DNA of 64,000 bases, taken from NCBI RefSeq assembly GCF_946482605.1, contig NZ_CAMLSE010000032.1, positions 28,477 through 92,476 of the forward strand, given 5' to 3'. Below the pieces are notes generated by a model that saw only the letters and a list, made by a program, of their open reading frames with translations, was not told the DNA's origin and did no database searches. This document shows, piece by piece, positions 44,408 to 53,011 of this stretch (within the stretch, counting starts at the first letter, position 1; each line of letters begins with the position of its first letter). The translations under genes were made by a program, and so were the position numbers. The DNA is from an uncultured Dyadobacter sp. (lineage in GTDB: Bacteria; Bacteroidota; Bacteroidia; Cytophagales; Spirosomataceae).

Positions 44408-45229
44408 ATGCTATTTTCTAATCTCAGTTATCCGTCCATTCGCAGGCATGCTGAAAATATGGTCGTCGTACTTCCGTTGGGGGCGATCGAGCAGCATGGC
44501 CCGCATATGGCGGTGTCGACGGACACGGACCTGGTCACCTGCATTGCCCGCAACGCTGAGGCATTGCTGCCGGAAACGGTGCTGCTCTGTCCGACCCTTC
44601 CATTCGGATCCAGCCACCACCACCTGTCCTTTGGCGGAACGATCAGCGTTGCCCCGGCTCTGTATACGCAGGTCGTAGTGGATCTTGTCGGCTCGTTGCT
44701 GGTAAATGGCTTCCGGAGGATTGTACTGTTGAATGGCCATGGCGGCAACATCACACCCGTGAAGCAGGCGCTGGCGATCCTGAGCAAGGATTATGACGAG
44801 GCATTTCCTGCCAATATTGCGCTGGTCACTTACTGGGAACTGGGCGGCAAGCCATTCGCCGGGGAAGCGCCAATGGAAAGCCCTGCGTTGAGTCATGCCT
44901 GCGAATACGAAACGAGTATGATGATGCACCTTTTCCCGGAAAAAGTGTGGATGGATAAGGCCGAACGCGCCGCGAGACCAGCCAGTAACGGCTACATTCC
45001 CTGGGAGGACGATGAACCCTACCGTGGTGTGACGCTCTTCAAACAAACCGCATTCATTTCCGGAAACGGAAGCAGCGGAGAACCCCAGCTGGCCACCGCA
45101 GAAAAGGGCAAACACCTCATCGAAAAGGCCACGGATGCATTGGTAAAGTTTCTGGGGGAATTTGCGGGGTGGGAAGTAGGGGGAAGGCTGTCGGCTATCG
45201 GCTATCGGCCGTCGGCTCCGGGTAGCTGA
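44408..45229 (+). CDS. Creatininase-family amidohydrolase
   Basis: A 273-residue cytoplasmic metal-dependent hydrolase. Metal ligands of the family are visible: Glu28 and His30 (PLGAIEQHGPH), Asp39 (STDTD), His111 (LLNGHGGN) and a glutamate in CEYETSM. Members open cyclic amides or deformylate, and the substrate here is unlikely to be creatinine given the sugar-acid genes downstream. The last about 15 codons (GRLSAIGYRPSAPGS) are encoded by the left arm of repeat element C, so the natural C-terminus has been replaced or extended. Confidence 0.88.
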   Translation: MLFSNLSYPSIRRHAENMVVVLPLGAIEQHGPHMAVSTDTDLVTCIARNAEALLPETVLLCPTLPFGSSHHHLSFGGTISVAPALYTQVVVDLVGSLLVNGFRRIVLLNGHGGNITPVKQALAILSKDYDEAFPANIALVTYWELGGKPFAGEAPMESPALSHACEYETSMMMHLFPEKVWMDKAERAARPASNGYIPWEDDEPYRGVTLFKQTAFISGNGSSGEPQLATAEKGKHLIEKATDALVKFLGEFAGWEVGGRLSAIGYRPSAPGS

Positions 45230-45284
45230 GCAATTTCATTTTAATTATCAACCAAAGGCCGAAAGCCGACTGCCGAAAGCCGAA
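45186..45284. repeat. Inverted pair of heptamer tandem arrays (element C)
   Basis: The left arm (45186-45222) has 7-base units GGCTGTC, GGCTATC, GGCTATC, GGCCGTC. The right arm (45254-45284) carries GGCTTTC-type units on the other strand. The arms are complementary around a loop of about 30 bases. The left arm spans the last codons and stop of the creatininase-family gene, and the right arm ends eight bases before the RidA ATG. The unit is related to that of element B (shared GCTNT). Confidence 0.85.
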
Positions 45285-45292
45285 GTATACTT

Positions 45293-45673
45293 ATGTCAAA
45301 AACAGAAATCAAGCACCCCGATAAACACATCAGCACCGGCGCTTATTCTGCCGGTGTTTTGAAAAATGGATTGCTGTTCGTGAGCGGGCAGGGGCCGCTG
45401 GACCTCGCTACTGGCGAAGTGAAGCATGGGACCATCGAGGAGGAGACCTTGCTCACCCTCGAGCATGTGAAGAAGATCGTGGAAGCGGCGGGCGGGACTG
45501 TCGGCGATATTATGAAATGCACCGTGCACCTGGAAAATATCCATGATTTCGACCGCTACAATGTCGCTTATGCATCTTTTTTCGAAGGTGTGCTCCCGGC
45601 GCGGACCACGGTACAATCAGTGCTGTCGGACGGAATCAAAATTGAGATCGACGCCATTGCGCTGATCGGTTAA
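45293..45673 (+). CDS. RidA-family enamine/imine deaminase
   Basis: A 126-residue trimeric RidA (YjgF/YER057c/UK114) protein. Start HISTGAYSAGVLKNGLLFVSGQGPLD, middle IKCTVHLENIHDFDRYNVAYASFF and the end LPARTTVQSVLSDGIKIEIDAIAL include the substrate-binding arginine. It hydrolyses reactive enamines or imines to ketones and ammonia. Within this operon it may clear an imine formed during amino-sugar-acid breakdown. It is the second gene of the operon, placed after repeat element C. Confidence 0.92.
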   Translation: MSKTEIKHPDKHISTGAYSAGVLKNGLLFVSGQGPLDLATGEVKHGTIEEETLLTLEHVKKIVEAAGGTVGDIMKCTVHLENIHDFDRYNVAYASFFEGVLPARTTVQSVLSDGIKIEIDAIALIG

Positions 45674-45706
45674 CACAGGCATTTACAGTAATTAGCTTGC
45701 ATTGGA

Positions 45707-46660
45707 ATGAGTTTGAAACAACGCATTGGTACGGTAGGCCTGGGGCTCATGGGCAGCAGCATCGCCACATGCATTCTGGCGGCCGGCCATGAAGTGACGT
45801 CACTGGTAAAAGAAGTGGCAGAAGCAGAACCGGCGCGGAATCGCATCCTCTCGTTTCTGACGGAGCTGAACGAGGAGGGGCTACTGCATGAAGAACCACA
45901 TGCCGCATTGGGCCGGATCACGATTACGACGGATGTCGGTGCGCTGGCCGGGCATGAGGTGGTGATCGAATCCATTACCGAGGACATGGAAGCGAAAAAG
46001 GCGGTTTATACGGCACTGGAAACCGTTTTGTCGCCCACGGCCATTATCGGGAGCAATACATCGGCCATTCCGGTTTCAGTGCTGCAGGCAGGCCTGCGGA
46101 ATCCTGAGAGGCTGCTAGGCATCCACTGGGCGGAGCCGGCGCATATTACCCGTTTTATGGAAGTGATCTGCGGAAAGGATTCGGATGTGGTTTACGCCAA
46201 AAAGATCGTGGAGCTGGCCGAGACATGGGGAAAGGAACCGTCGCTGCTGCGGAAAGACATCCGGGGCTTCATTACCAACCGCATTATGTACGCCATGCTG
46301 CGCGAGGCATTCAATCTGGTAGAGAACGGCTATGCGACCGTGGAAGATGTGGACCGTTCACTACGTAATGACCTGGGTTACTGGATTACGTTTGCCGGCC
46401 CGTTCCGGTTTATGGACCTGACCGGCATCCCCGCTTACCTGACTGTGATGAAAGACCTCTTTCCTGACCTGGACAACCGCCAGACAGTGCCGGAGATGAT
46501 GGAAAAACTGGTCGCATCCGGCGCCAGAGGTGTAAGCAATGCGCAGGGATTTTATCCTTATACCGAACAAAGCGCGGAAGCGTGGGAAAAAGCATTCATC
46601 GATTTCAGCTACGATATCCGGAAGCTGGCTGAAAAATACCCTCAGCATTTAGGAGCATGA
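45707..46660 (+). CDS. 3-hydroxyacyl-CoA dehydrogenase-like NAD-dependent dehydrogenase
   Basis: A 317-residue enzyme with a Rossmann domain (GTVGLGLMGSSIATCILAAGHEV), IGSNTSAIPVS, and the catalytic-histidine region LGIHWAEPAHITRFMEVICG, then the helical C-terminal domain (RGFITNRIMYAMLREAFNLVENG). This single-copy form is also used by L-gulonate 3-dehydrogenase-like enzymes acting on sugar acids, which fits the operon better than fatty-acid oxidation. Its stop overlaps the next start by four bases. Confidence 0.87.
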   Translation: MSLKQRIGTVGLGLMGSSIATCILAAGHEVTSLVKEVAEAEPARNRILSFLTELNEEGLLHEEPHAALGRITITTDVGALAGHEVVIESITEDMEAKKAVYTALETVLSPTAIIGSNTSAIPVSVLQAGLRNPERLLGIHWAEPAHITRFMEVICGKDSDVVYAKKIVELAETWGKEPSLLRKDIRGFITNRIMYAMLREAFNLVENGYATVEDVDRSLRNDLGYWITFAGPFRFMDLTGIPAYLTVMKDLFPDLDNRQTVPEMMEKLVASGARGVSNAQGFYPYTEQSAEAWEKAFIDFSYDIRKLAEKYPQHLGA

Positions 46661-47790
46661 CAACAATCGCATCGATACGAGCCACGGAAGTGGTGGTGCC
46701 GGCTAAACCGGGTAGCCTGAATTCCGATACAGTACTGGATAAGGACAGTGCGTTTGCCAGGAAATTCATGACGGGGGAAAGCTGGACGGAATTTGCCAAC
46801 CAGCCCAAATGGATTATTGAAATAACGCTGGCCAACGGACTGACCGGCATCGGAGAAACTTACCGGAGTGCTTCGGGTGAGCTGATCCGCGAAGCCATGC
46901 AGGAGTTTGCAGGAAAAGATATTCTGAAACTCAATTGGCGGCGGCTACCCGTGGCCGATCAACGGATCTATGAAGCGTTTGAATGCGCTGTGCTGGACCT
47001 CGTGGGCAAGTTGCTGCACGTCCCGGTATATCAGTTGCTCGGCGGTGCGTACCGGAGCAGGGTCGACTGTATGGGCTGGACAGGCCGCCGGACGCCCGAG
47101 GATGCCGCTCAAAAGGCATTTGAAGCCATGCAAAAAGGACATAAAGTGTTTAAGTTTAAATGTTCCGATGAAGATCCGGTGCGCCTCTGGACCACGGAGA
47201 TCAGGAGGAAGTGCGGCGATGGTATCAAGGTCCTGCTCGATCCGAACCAGCGCTGGAATGATGTAGAAACGACGATGAAATTGATGGAAGGCGTGGAGAC
47301 AGAGGTCATGCTGGGACTGGAAGATCCGATCCTTCACGGAGATGTAGAAGGGTTCCGATACCTGAAAAAGCATTTGGGCATTCCGTTGTACCGGCACATT
47401 TCGTTGCCTTACACGCAGGACATACGCGACATGATCACGTTCGTACGGGCCGACGCCGCGGACGGTTACAATTTTAACGGTTCGGCTTACAATTGCGTTC
47501 TGCTGGCCGAAGTGGCATATCTCGAAGGAAAACCATGCTGGCGGGGATCGGAGGTGGATCTTGGTATTTCGGAAACCATGGGGCTGCACATTGCGGCAGC
47601 GAGCATTAATTGCACCATCCCGTCCGACATTTTCGGCGAGCTTGTGCGTGTCGACGACCTGATCACCGAACCCATTGCATTTGAAAATGGCGCGGCTATG
47701 GTGCCCCAGGGCGATGGCCTGGGGATCACACTGGACCGGGCCGCTCTTGAAAAACATCAAACAGGAAACATTTTATCAGCTCATTCATGA
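46657..47790 (+). CDS. Enolase-superfamily (mandelate racemase-like) sugar-acid dehydratase
   Basis: A 377-residue enzyme. The KxK motif with catalytic lysine is in HKVFKFKCS. Metal ligands include Asp in LLDPNQRWN and Glu in GLEDPI, with a third expected near FVRADAADGYN. The N-terminal capping domain (ITLANGLTGIGETYRSASGE) is standard. Members abstract the proton alpha to a carboxylate and often dehydrate aldonic or uronic acids to 2-keto-3-deoxy acids. It overlaps the genes on both sides by four bases, in line with a DapA-like aldolase downstream. Confidence 0.87.
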   Translation: MTTIASIRATEVVVPAKPGSLNSDTVLDKDSAFARKFMTGESWTEFANQPKWIIEITLANGLTGIGETYRSASGELIREAMQEFAGKDILKLNWRRLPVADQRIYEAFECAVLDLVGKLLHVPVYQLLGGAYRSRVDCMGWTGRRTPEDAAQKAFEAMQKGHKVFKFKCSDEDPVRLWTTEIRRKCGDGIKVLLDPNQRWNDVETTMKLMEGVETEVMLGLEDPILHGDVEGFRYLKKHLGIPLYRHISLPYTQDIRDMITFVRADAADGYNFNGSAYNCVLLAEVAYLEGKPCWRGSEVDLGISETMGLHIAAASINCTIPSDIFGELVRVDDLITEPIAFENGAAMVPQGDGLGITLDRAALEKHQTGNILSAHS

Positions 47791-48725
47791 AGAAAGCCAT
47801 TCTTTCCTGGACAGTCCTGTTCCTCTGCAACCTGATCTGGTCGTTCCACTTCACGTGCATTAAACTGACGCAGGATCAGGTAGGGCCTTACTTCACGGTT
47901 TGGCTGCCCATGCTCCTGGCTACCATTTTTCTCGCACCGTTCGTCTGGAGGGATTTTAAAAAAGGAGGCAAGAAGATCCGGGATGTGCTGGTTTTCGTAC
48001 AGCTCGCAGCGGTAGGCGCATTTCCCTCGCAGGTGTTTATGACCTGGGGGACGCAGTATTCGCTGGCCAGCAACGCGGCCATTTTCGTGCTTGCATTGCC
48101 GGTGATCACAGCAGTGTTTGCCTTCTTTTTACTCAAAGAGAAAATGAACCGTATCAGGTGGATCAGCTTTGGGATAGCCATCGTGGGCGTTATGCTCTGC
48201 TCGACGGACGACATCCGTCAGATGGACATGAGTTCGCGGTACGCATTGGGTAATGTATTGATTTTCATAGCAATCATAGGTAATGCGTATTATAATGTAG
48301 GCTGTAAAAAAGTGGCCGAGCAGTACACAGAAATGGAAATGGTGTTCTATACTTACCTGGTGATGGTGATCCTGCTCGCTCCGCTGGTGTGGTACTACGA
48401 GCCCGGTATGTTTGCGGTCATCCCGCATTACACCGCACAGACCTGGACGGGAATGATCGCACTGACGCTCTTTCACAACTTCCTGTCCATGATCATGTTC
48501 TTCCGGGTTTTGAAATACCTGGATGCTACACAGGTCGCATTGTCCAATTACCTGATCACCTTCATGGGATTGCCGATAGCGGCATTTGTACTCGGGGAAA
48601 CATTGAAAACACAAGCCATAATCGGAGGCATATTGGTTTTGGCCTCCACTTTGATACTCACGATCGTCGATAGCAGGTCTGCCCGGCAGAAAGAGCAGAA
48701 AGAACTGGTTAAAGTCAGTCCATAA
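47787..48725 (+). CDS. EamA/DMT-family inner-membrane transporter
   Basis: A 312-residue protein with ten predicted helices in two EamA repeats: SWTVLFLCNLIWSFHFTCIKL begins the first, and MFFRVLKYLDATQVALSNYLITFMGL the last part of the second. DMT transporters move small metabolites across the inner membrane. In this operon it is the likely importer or exporter of the sugar-acid intermediate. It overlaps the upstream gene by four bases and is nine bases from the next. Confidence 0.9.
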   Translation: MKKAILSWTVLFLCNLIWSFHFTCIKLTQDQVGPYFTVWLPMLLATIFLAPFVWRDFKKGGKKIRDVLVFVQLAAVGAFPSQVFMTWGTQYSLASNAAIFVLALPVITAVFAFFLLKEKMNRIRWISFGIAIVGVMLCSTDDIRQMDMSSRYALGNVLIFIAIIGNAYYNVGCKKVAEQYTEMEMVFYTYLVMVILLAPLVWYYEPGMFAVIPHYTAQTWTGMIALTLFHNFLSMIMFFRVLKYLDATQVALSNYLITFMGLPIAAFVLGETLKTQAIIGGILVLASTLILTIVDSRSARQKEQKELVKVSP

Positions 48726-48733
48726 ACAACCTA

Positions 48734-49696
48734 ATGCGTATGAATTCAGAGAACGAACTGTTTGGTGTCGTGCCCATTATCCCGACGCCATTTACTGAAG
48801 ACGAGGAGATTGACGAAGCCGCCCTCCGGAGCCTGATCGACTTTGCCGTGTCCTGTGGTGTAGAGGCGGTGTGCCTGCCTGCATACGCCAGCGAATTTTA
48901 CAAACTAACGGACGAAGAGAAACTGCTCGTGGTGAAAATAGCGGTGGAGCACGCTGCCGGCCGGGTGAAGATCGTGGCACAGTCCAATCACCCGTCGCTG
49001 AAACAGGCGGTCAGGCTGGCGCAGGCGAATGTGAAGGCTGGGGCGGACGTAGTATCCCTGGCAGTTCCGCGCATTTTCAGTCTGCCCGACGATTCGTTGA
49101 AGGTCTACCTCTCTGAATTTCTGCAATCCATCCCGGATACCCCTGTCCTGATCCAGGATTTTAACCCCGGCGGACCGTCGATCAGCGCCGAATTCATCAG
49201 GAGTCTGATGGAGGAAAATGCGAATTTTAAATACCTGAAACTGGAAGAACCGCTTTGCGCACCGAAGTTTGAGCGCATTATCAAAGAAACGGAGGGGCGG
49301 ATCGGTCTTTTTGAGGGCTGGGGCGGCCTTTATATGCTGGAACTGATCCCGATCGGGATCCGGGGGGTGATGCCCGGCCTGGCGGTGTCCGACATCCTGC
49401 AAAAGGTTTTTGCATTGCGCAGCCAGGGCGAGCACAACAAAGCATTCGATCTGTTCGAAAAAGTAATGCCGCAGATCTTTTTCTCCCTTCAAAATATGGA
49501 GCTGTTCCATTATGCGGAAAAGGAACTGCTCGTGGCGCGCGGCGTCCTGAAAAACAGCGTCTCGCGTAAGGCTGCGTATATTCCCGATCCTTCCTCGGTT
49601 TCTTATATTAAAGAATTGAATCAGAGGGTATTGGATGTGTTGAATGATGAAACGTGGGAAATCAAGTCACTGGAAACAACCTTGTCAAAAGCGTGA
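48734..49696 (+). CDS. DapA/NAL-family class I aldolase (dihydrodipicolinate synthase-like)
   Basis: A 320-residue TIM barrel. Start FGVVPIIPTPFTEDEEIDEAALRSLIDF and the Schiff-base lysine Lys169 in KYLKLEEP are family marks. The usual YNxP motif with the catalytic tyrosine reads DFNP (residues 142-145), so the acid/base residue is changed and lysine synthesis is unlikely. A role as a 2-keto-3-deoxy sugar acid aldolase or dehydratase fits the enolase-superfamily dehydratase upstream. The translation could begin at 48734 or at the second Met (48740). Confidence 0.87.
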   Translation: MRMNSENELFGVVPIIPTPFTEDEEIDEAALRSLIDFAVSCGVEAVCLPAYASEFYKLTDEEKLLVVKIAVEHAAGRVKIVAQSNHPSLKQAVRLAQANVKAGADVVSLAVPRIFSLPDDSLKVYLSEFLQSIPDTPVLIQDFNPGGPSISAEFIRSLMEENANFKYLKLEEPLCAPKFERIIKETEGRIGLFEGWGGLYMLELIPIGIRGVMPGLAVSDILQKVFALRSQGEHNKAFDLFEKVMPQIFFSLQNMELFHYAEKELLVARGVLKNSVSRKAAYIPDPSSVSYIKELNQRVLDVLNDETWEIKSLETTLSKA

Positions 49697-49764
49697 TACA
49701 GAACACTAAACAAAGTACATTTAAGACCGGCAAAACCGCTGATACAAAAAAACGCGCTGGTCGA

Positions 49765-50508
49765 ATGAACATTTTTGAAACGCAGGTGGCCGTAATAACA
49801 GGGGCCGCATCCGGCCTGGGGCTGGTGATCGCACACAAGTTGCTGAACGAAGGAGCAAAAGTCGGACTCCTCGATCTGAACGAAAGTGCACTCAGCAATG
49901 AGTTCGTAGGTAATGCATCCCATGAGGAGCTTATCGGCGTGGACGTGACCGACGAACAGCTGGTAAGCAAAGCGATAGCCCGGGTTGTGGAACGGTTTGG
50001 TAAAATAGATATCCTGATCAACTGTGCAGGTATCACCGGCGCGACCAATATCAAAAGCCACGAGGTGGATACCCAGAATCTGCAAAAGGTGTTCAATGTC
50101 AATTTCATGAGCAGCTTTTACACAGCGAAAGCGGTACTGCCCTATATGTTGAAAAATAACTACGGCCGCATTCTCCACATTGCATCCATTGCAGGCAAAG
50201 AAGGAAATGCGGGAATGCTGGCCTACTCGGCTTCGAAAGCGGCGGTGATCGGGATGACCAAGGTGCAGGGGAAAGAATATGCGGAAACGGGCATAACCGT
50301 CAATGCGCTGGCCCCGGCAGTGATCCGGACGCCTCTTGTGGATGCGATGCCCGAAGAGCAGGTCAGGTACATGACCGACAAGATCCCGATGAAGCGCTGC
50401 GGAACACTCGAAGAGGCCGCCAACATGGCCGCGTTCATCGTTTCGCCTGAAAACAGTTTTACCACAGGCTTTACATTCGACCTGTCCGGTGGCAGGGCTA
50501 CGTACTGA
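49765..50508 (+). CDS. Short-chain dehydrogenase/reductase
   Basis: A 247-residue classical SDR. Cofactor motif TGAASGLG, NCAG in ILINCAGITG, catalytic serine in HIASIAG, and YxxxK in AYSASKAAV. The end SGGRATY is typical of the FabG-like subgroup. The frame is open from 49654 inside the previous gene, but the ATG at 49765 gives the standard start MNIFETQVAVITGA. It probably oxidises or reduces a sugar-acid hydroxyl in this pathway. Confidence 0.9.
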   Translation: MNIFETQVAVITGAASGLGLVIAHKLLNEGAKVGLLDLNESALSNEFVGNASHEELIGVDVTDEQLVSKAIARVVERFGKIDILINCAGITGATNIKSHEVDTQNLQKVFNVNFMSSFYTAKAVLPYMLKNNYGRILHIASIAGKEGNAGMLAYSASKAAVIGMTKVQGKEYAETGITVNALAPAVIRTPLVDAMPEEQVRYMTDKIPMKRCGTLEEAANMAAFIVSPENSFTTGFTFDLSGGRATY

Positions 50509-50536
50509 CGAAAGCCGGCAACCCAATAATGCCCTT

Positions 50537-51610
50537 ATGGAAAATACTCCCGTTAACTTCATTGCTCCCATTGAAGGAGATGTCCTCCATGCCTTTGACG
50601 GCGTTTTCAAGGACGATACATTGACAATCACTGCCCGGATATCGGCGCCGGAAGATGCCGGGATCGAAGTAAATGGCGTACCGGCACGCTGGGTGAACGG
50701 CCATTTTGAAGCCGAAGTTTTGTTGAAGGGCTACGAAAATAAGCTGGTAGCCAAAAGCAGGAAGACGGGGGCGGAATCAGCCATTACTGTTTTTCTCCTG
50801 AAAAATTTCGCCGGACACTACCGGTTGTCGATCGATGATAACATCTGGTTTTTAAGGGACATTCAGGAAAACAAAGACCGGTACCAGTCGTTGTTTGACA
50901 ATCCATTCCTGGGTTTTTTGAAACAGGTTAATGCGGAATATGGGACCAAAATCCATCTGAACCTGTTCTACCAGACTGACGGGTTTAGTCTTTCCGATTT
51001 TACGGATCAGTATAAAAATGAATGGAAGGCCAATGCCGGGTGGTTGAGGCTCAGCTTTCATGCTTTGCAGGAATTTCCGGATATGCCCTATGTGCAGGCC
51101 GGTTATGAGGAAGTAAAAAAGGATTGCGACCTGATTACCGGTGAGATCCGCCGGTTTGCGGGCGAGGAAGTGATGCGCTCCGTGACCACGATCCATTGGG
51201 GGGAGGCAACCGTCGAAGGCTCCCGGGCCATGCGCGACGCCGGTTACACGGGGCAGCTCGGATATTTCAATGTAGACGACGACCTGCCGTCTGCTTCCTA
51301 TTACCTGACCGCTCCACAACGAAGGCATCTCAAAAAGCGGTTTGTGTGGCGCGACACGTCGGAAGACATTACGTTCGTCAGGGCAAGCATCGTGGTTGAT
51401 ACCAAAAAGCTGGAAGATATACGTCAGCACCTGGATGCCTATGCGCAAAAGCCACCGTTCCTCGACTTGCTCGTGCATGAGCAGTACTTCTATCCTTTCT
51501 ATTTCAACTACCAGCCCGACTACCGCGAGAAGATCCTGACGGCCGTTCAATGGGCGAAGGAAAACGGGTACACGCCCGCGTTTTTGAGTGAATCCATTTT
51601 CCATGCATAA
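50537..51610 (+). CDS. Uncharacterised polysaccharide-deacetylase-like protein
   Basis: A 357-residue cytoplasmic protein (no signal peptide). Residues about 1-90 form a beta-rich domain (IEGDVLHAFDGVFKDDTLTITA). The rest resembles a NodB-like barrel: LSIDDNIWFLRDI supplies a possible DD metal motif, and WLRLSFHALQEFPDMPY supplies a histidine in the place of the second motif. Deacetylases of this fold remove N- or O-acetyl groups, which would suit an N-acetylamino-sugar pathway, but the motifs are incomplete. It starts 28 bases after the SDR stop. Confidence 0.65.
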   Translation: MENTPVNFIAPIEGDVLHAFDGVFKDDTLTITARISAPEDAGIEVNGVPARWVNGHFEAEVLLKGYENKLVAKSRKTGAESAITVFLLKNFAGHYRLSIDDNIWFLRDIQENKDRYQSLFDNPFLGFLKQVNAEYGTKIHLNLFYQTDGFSLSDFTDQYKNEWKANAGWLRLSFHALQEFPDMPYVQAGYEEVKKDCDLITGEIRRFAGEEVMRSVTTIHWGEATVEGSRAMRDAGYTGQLGYFNVDDDLPSASYYLTAPQRRHLKKRFVWRDTSEDITFVRASIVVDTKKLEDIRQHLDAYAQKPPFLDLLVHEQYFYPFYFNYQPDYREKILTAVQWAKENGYTPAFLSESIFHA

Positions 51611-51622
51611 GTTTTGAAACCC

Positions 51623-53005
51623 ATGAAGCAGGACCGCAGAGACTTTATGAAGCTGACCGGCCTCGGGCTGGCTTCGGCAGCGACATTACCATCTTTCACG
51701 CCCGACCGGACAAAGCAGCGTCCTGCGCCATTCAATATGTGCAATTATGCGGCGGCGAAGCTTGAAACGGTCCGCATCGGGTTTGTCGGTCTCGGCAACC
51801 GCGGGATGGCGGCGGTGGAGCGGATCAATAAGATTGCGGGGGTGGAGATCAAAGCATTATGCGACCTGCGGCCAGGGAAAGTAGCGGAAGCTACCAAAAT
51901 GACCGAAGCGCGCGGACACAAGCCACAAGGCTACCACACGAGCCCCGACGCCTGGAAGAAGCTTTGCGAACGTACCGATATCGACCTGGTTTACATTGTA
52001 ACGCCCTGGGCATTGCATACGCCGATGGCTGTTTTTTCCATGAAGAACGACAAGCATGTGTGCGTGGAGGTGCCCGCGGCCAAAACGATCGATGAATGCT
52101 GGGAGCTCGTCGAAACATCGGAAAAGACCCGTAAGCACTGTATGATGACGGAAAACTGTTGCTACGATTTTTCCGAATTGCTTACGCTCAACCTTGCCAG
52201 GCATGGTTTCTTCGGTGAAATTACACATGCTGAAGGCGCCTACATCCACAATTTGCAGGAATATGTGTTCGATAAAGAGCGGTTCTACCAGATGTGGGAG
52301 TTGAACGAGCTTTCGCAGCGGACCGGAAACCTTTATCCCACGCATGGCCTGGGGCCTATTTGCCAGGTCATGAATATCAATCGTGGCGATGCCATGGATT
52401 ACCTGGTATCGATGTCGAACAATGACTTTGTGATGGGGGATACTGCCCGTGTGCTGGCTTCCAAGGATGCGTTTTTCAAGCCTTATGTCGGTAAACGTTT
52501 CAATGGAATGATGAATACGTCGACGATCCGCACAAAAAACGGCAAGACGATCATGGTGCAGTTTGACGTAGCCTCGCCCCGGCCTTACTCGCGCATTCAG
52601 CTTGTAAGCGGCACCAGGGGCGCTGCATTGAAATACCCCGAGCCGGCCCGTTACGCAAAGGGGCATGAATGGCTTTCGCCGGAAGAGCACAAGGCGTTGG
52701 AAAATCAGTACACCCCGCCCATCGTTAAGAAAATAGGTGAGGTAGCGAAGCAGGTAGGAGGCCATGGCGGGATGGATTTCCTGATGGACTGGAGAACGAT
52801 CGATTGCCTGCGAAATGGCTTGCCGCTCGATCAGGATGTGTACGATGCGGCATTATGGAGTTCCATCGGACCGCTCAGCGAATGGTCCGTATCGCACCGT
52901 TCCAACTCCATCGACGTGCCTGATTTCACCCGCGGGGCCTGGAAGACCAATGCGCCGATCGACATTTCGATGGAAAAGGGCGGTACCACGACCGTCAAGA
53001 TATGA
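51623..53005 (+). CDS. GH109-like Gfo/Idh/MocA protein, Tat-exported
   Basis: A 460-residue NAD-dependent protein. The N-terminus MKQDRRDFMKLTGLGLASAA is a Tat signal. The Rossmann fold is RIGFVGLGNRGMAAVERI, followed by CVEVPAAKTIDECW. The blocks GNLYPTHGLGP, NINRGDAMDYLVSMS and GGHGGMDFLMDW closely match the GH109 alpha-N-acetylgalactosaminidase family. It should cleave alpha-GalNAc through a redox-assisted elimination using bound NAD. It closes the operon 12 bases after the preceding gene and complements the GH20 upstream. Confidence 0.85.
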   Translation: MKQDRRDFMKLTGLGLASAATLPSFTPDRTKQRPAPFNMCNYAAAKLETVRIGFVGLGNRGMAAVERINKIAGVEIKALCDLRPGKVAEATKMTEARGHKPQGYHTSPDAWKKLCERTDIDLVYIVTPWALHTPMAVFSMKNDKHVCVEVPAAKTIDECWELVETSEKTRKHCMMTENCCYDFSELLTLNLARHGFFGEITHAEGAYIHNLQEYVFDKERFYQMWELNELSQRTGNLYPTHGLGPICQVMNINRGDAMDYLVSMSNNDFVMGDTARVLASKDAFFKPYVGKRFNGMMNTSTIRTKNGKTIMVQFDVASPRPYSRIQLVSGTRGAALKYPEPARYAKGHEWLSPEEHKALENQYTPPIVKKIGEVAKQVGGHGGMDFLMDWRTIDCLRNGLPLDQDVYDAALWSSIGPLSEWSVSHRSNSIDVPDFTRGAWKTNAPIDISMEKGGTTTVKI

Positions 53006-53011
53006 CGTTCT

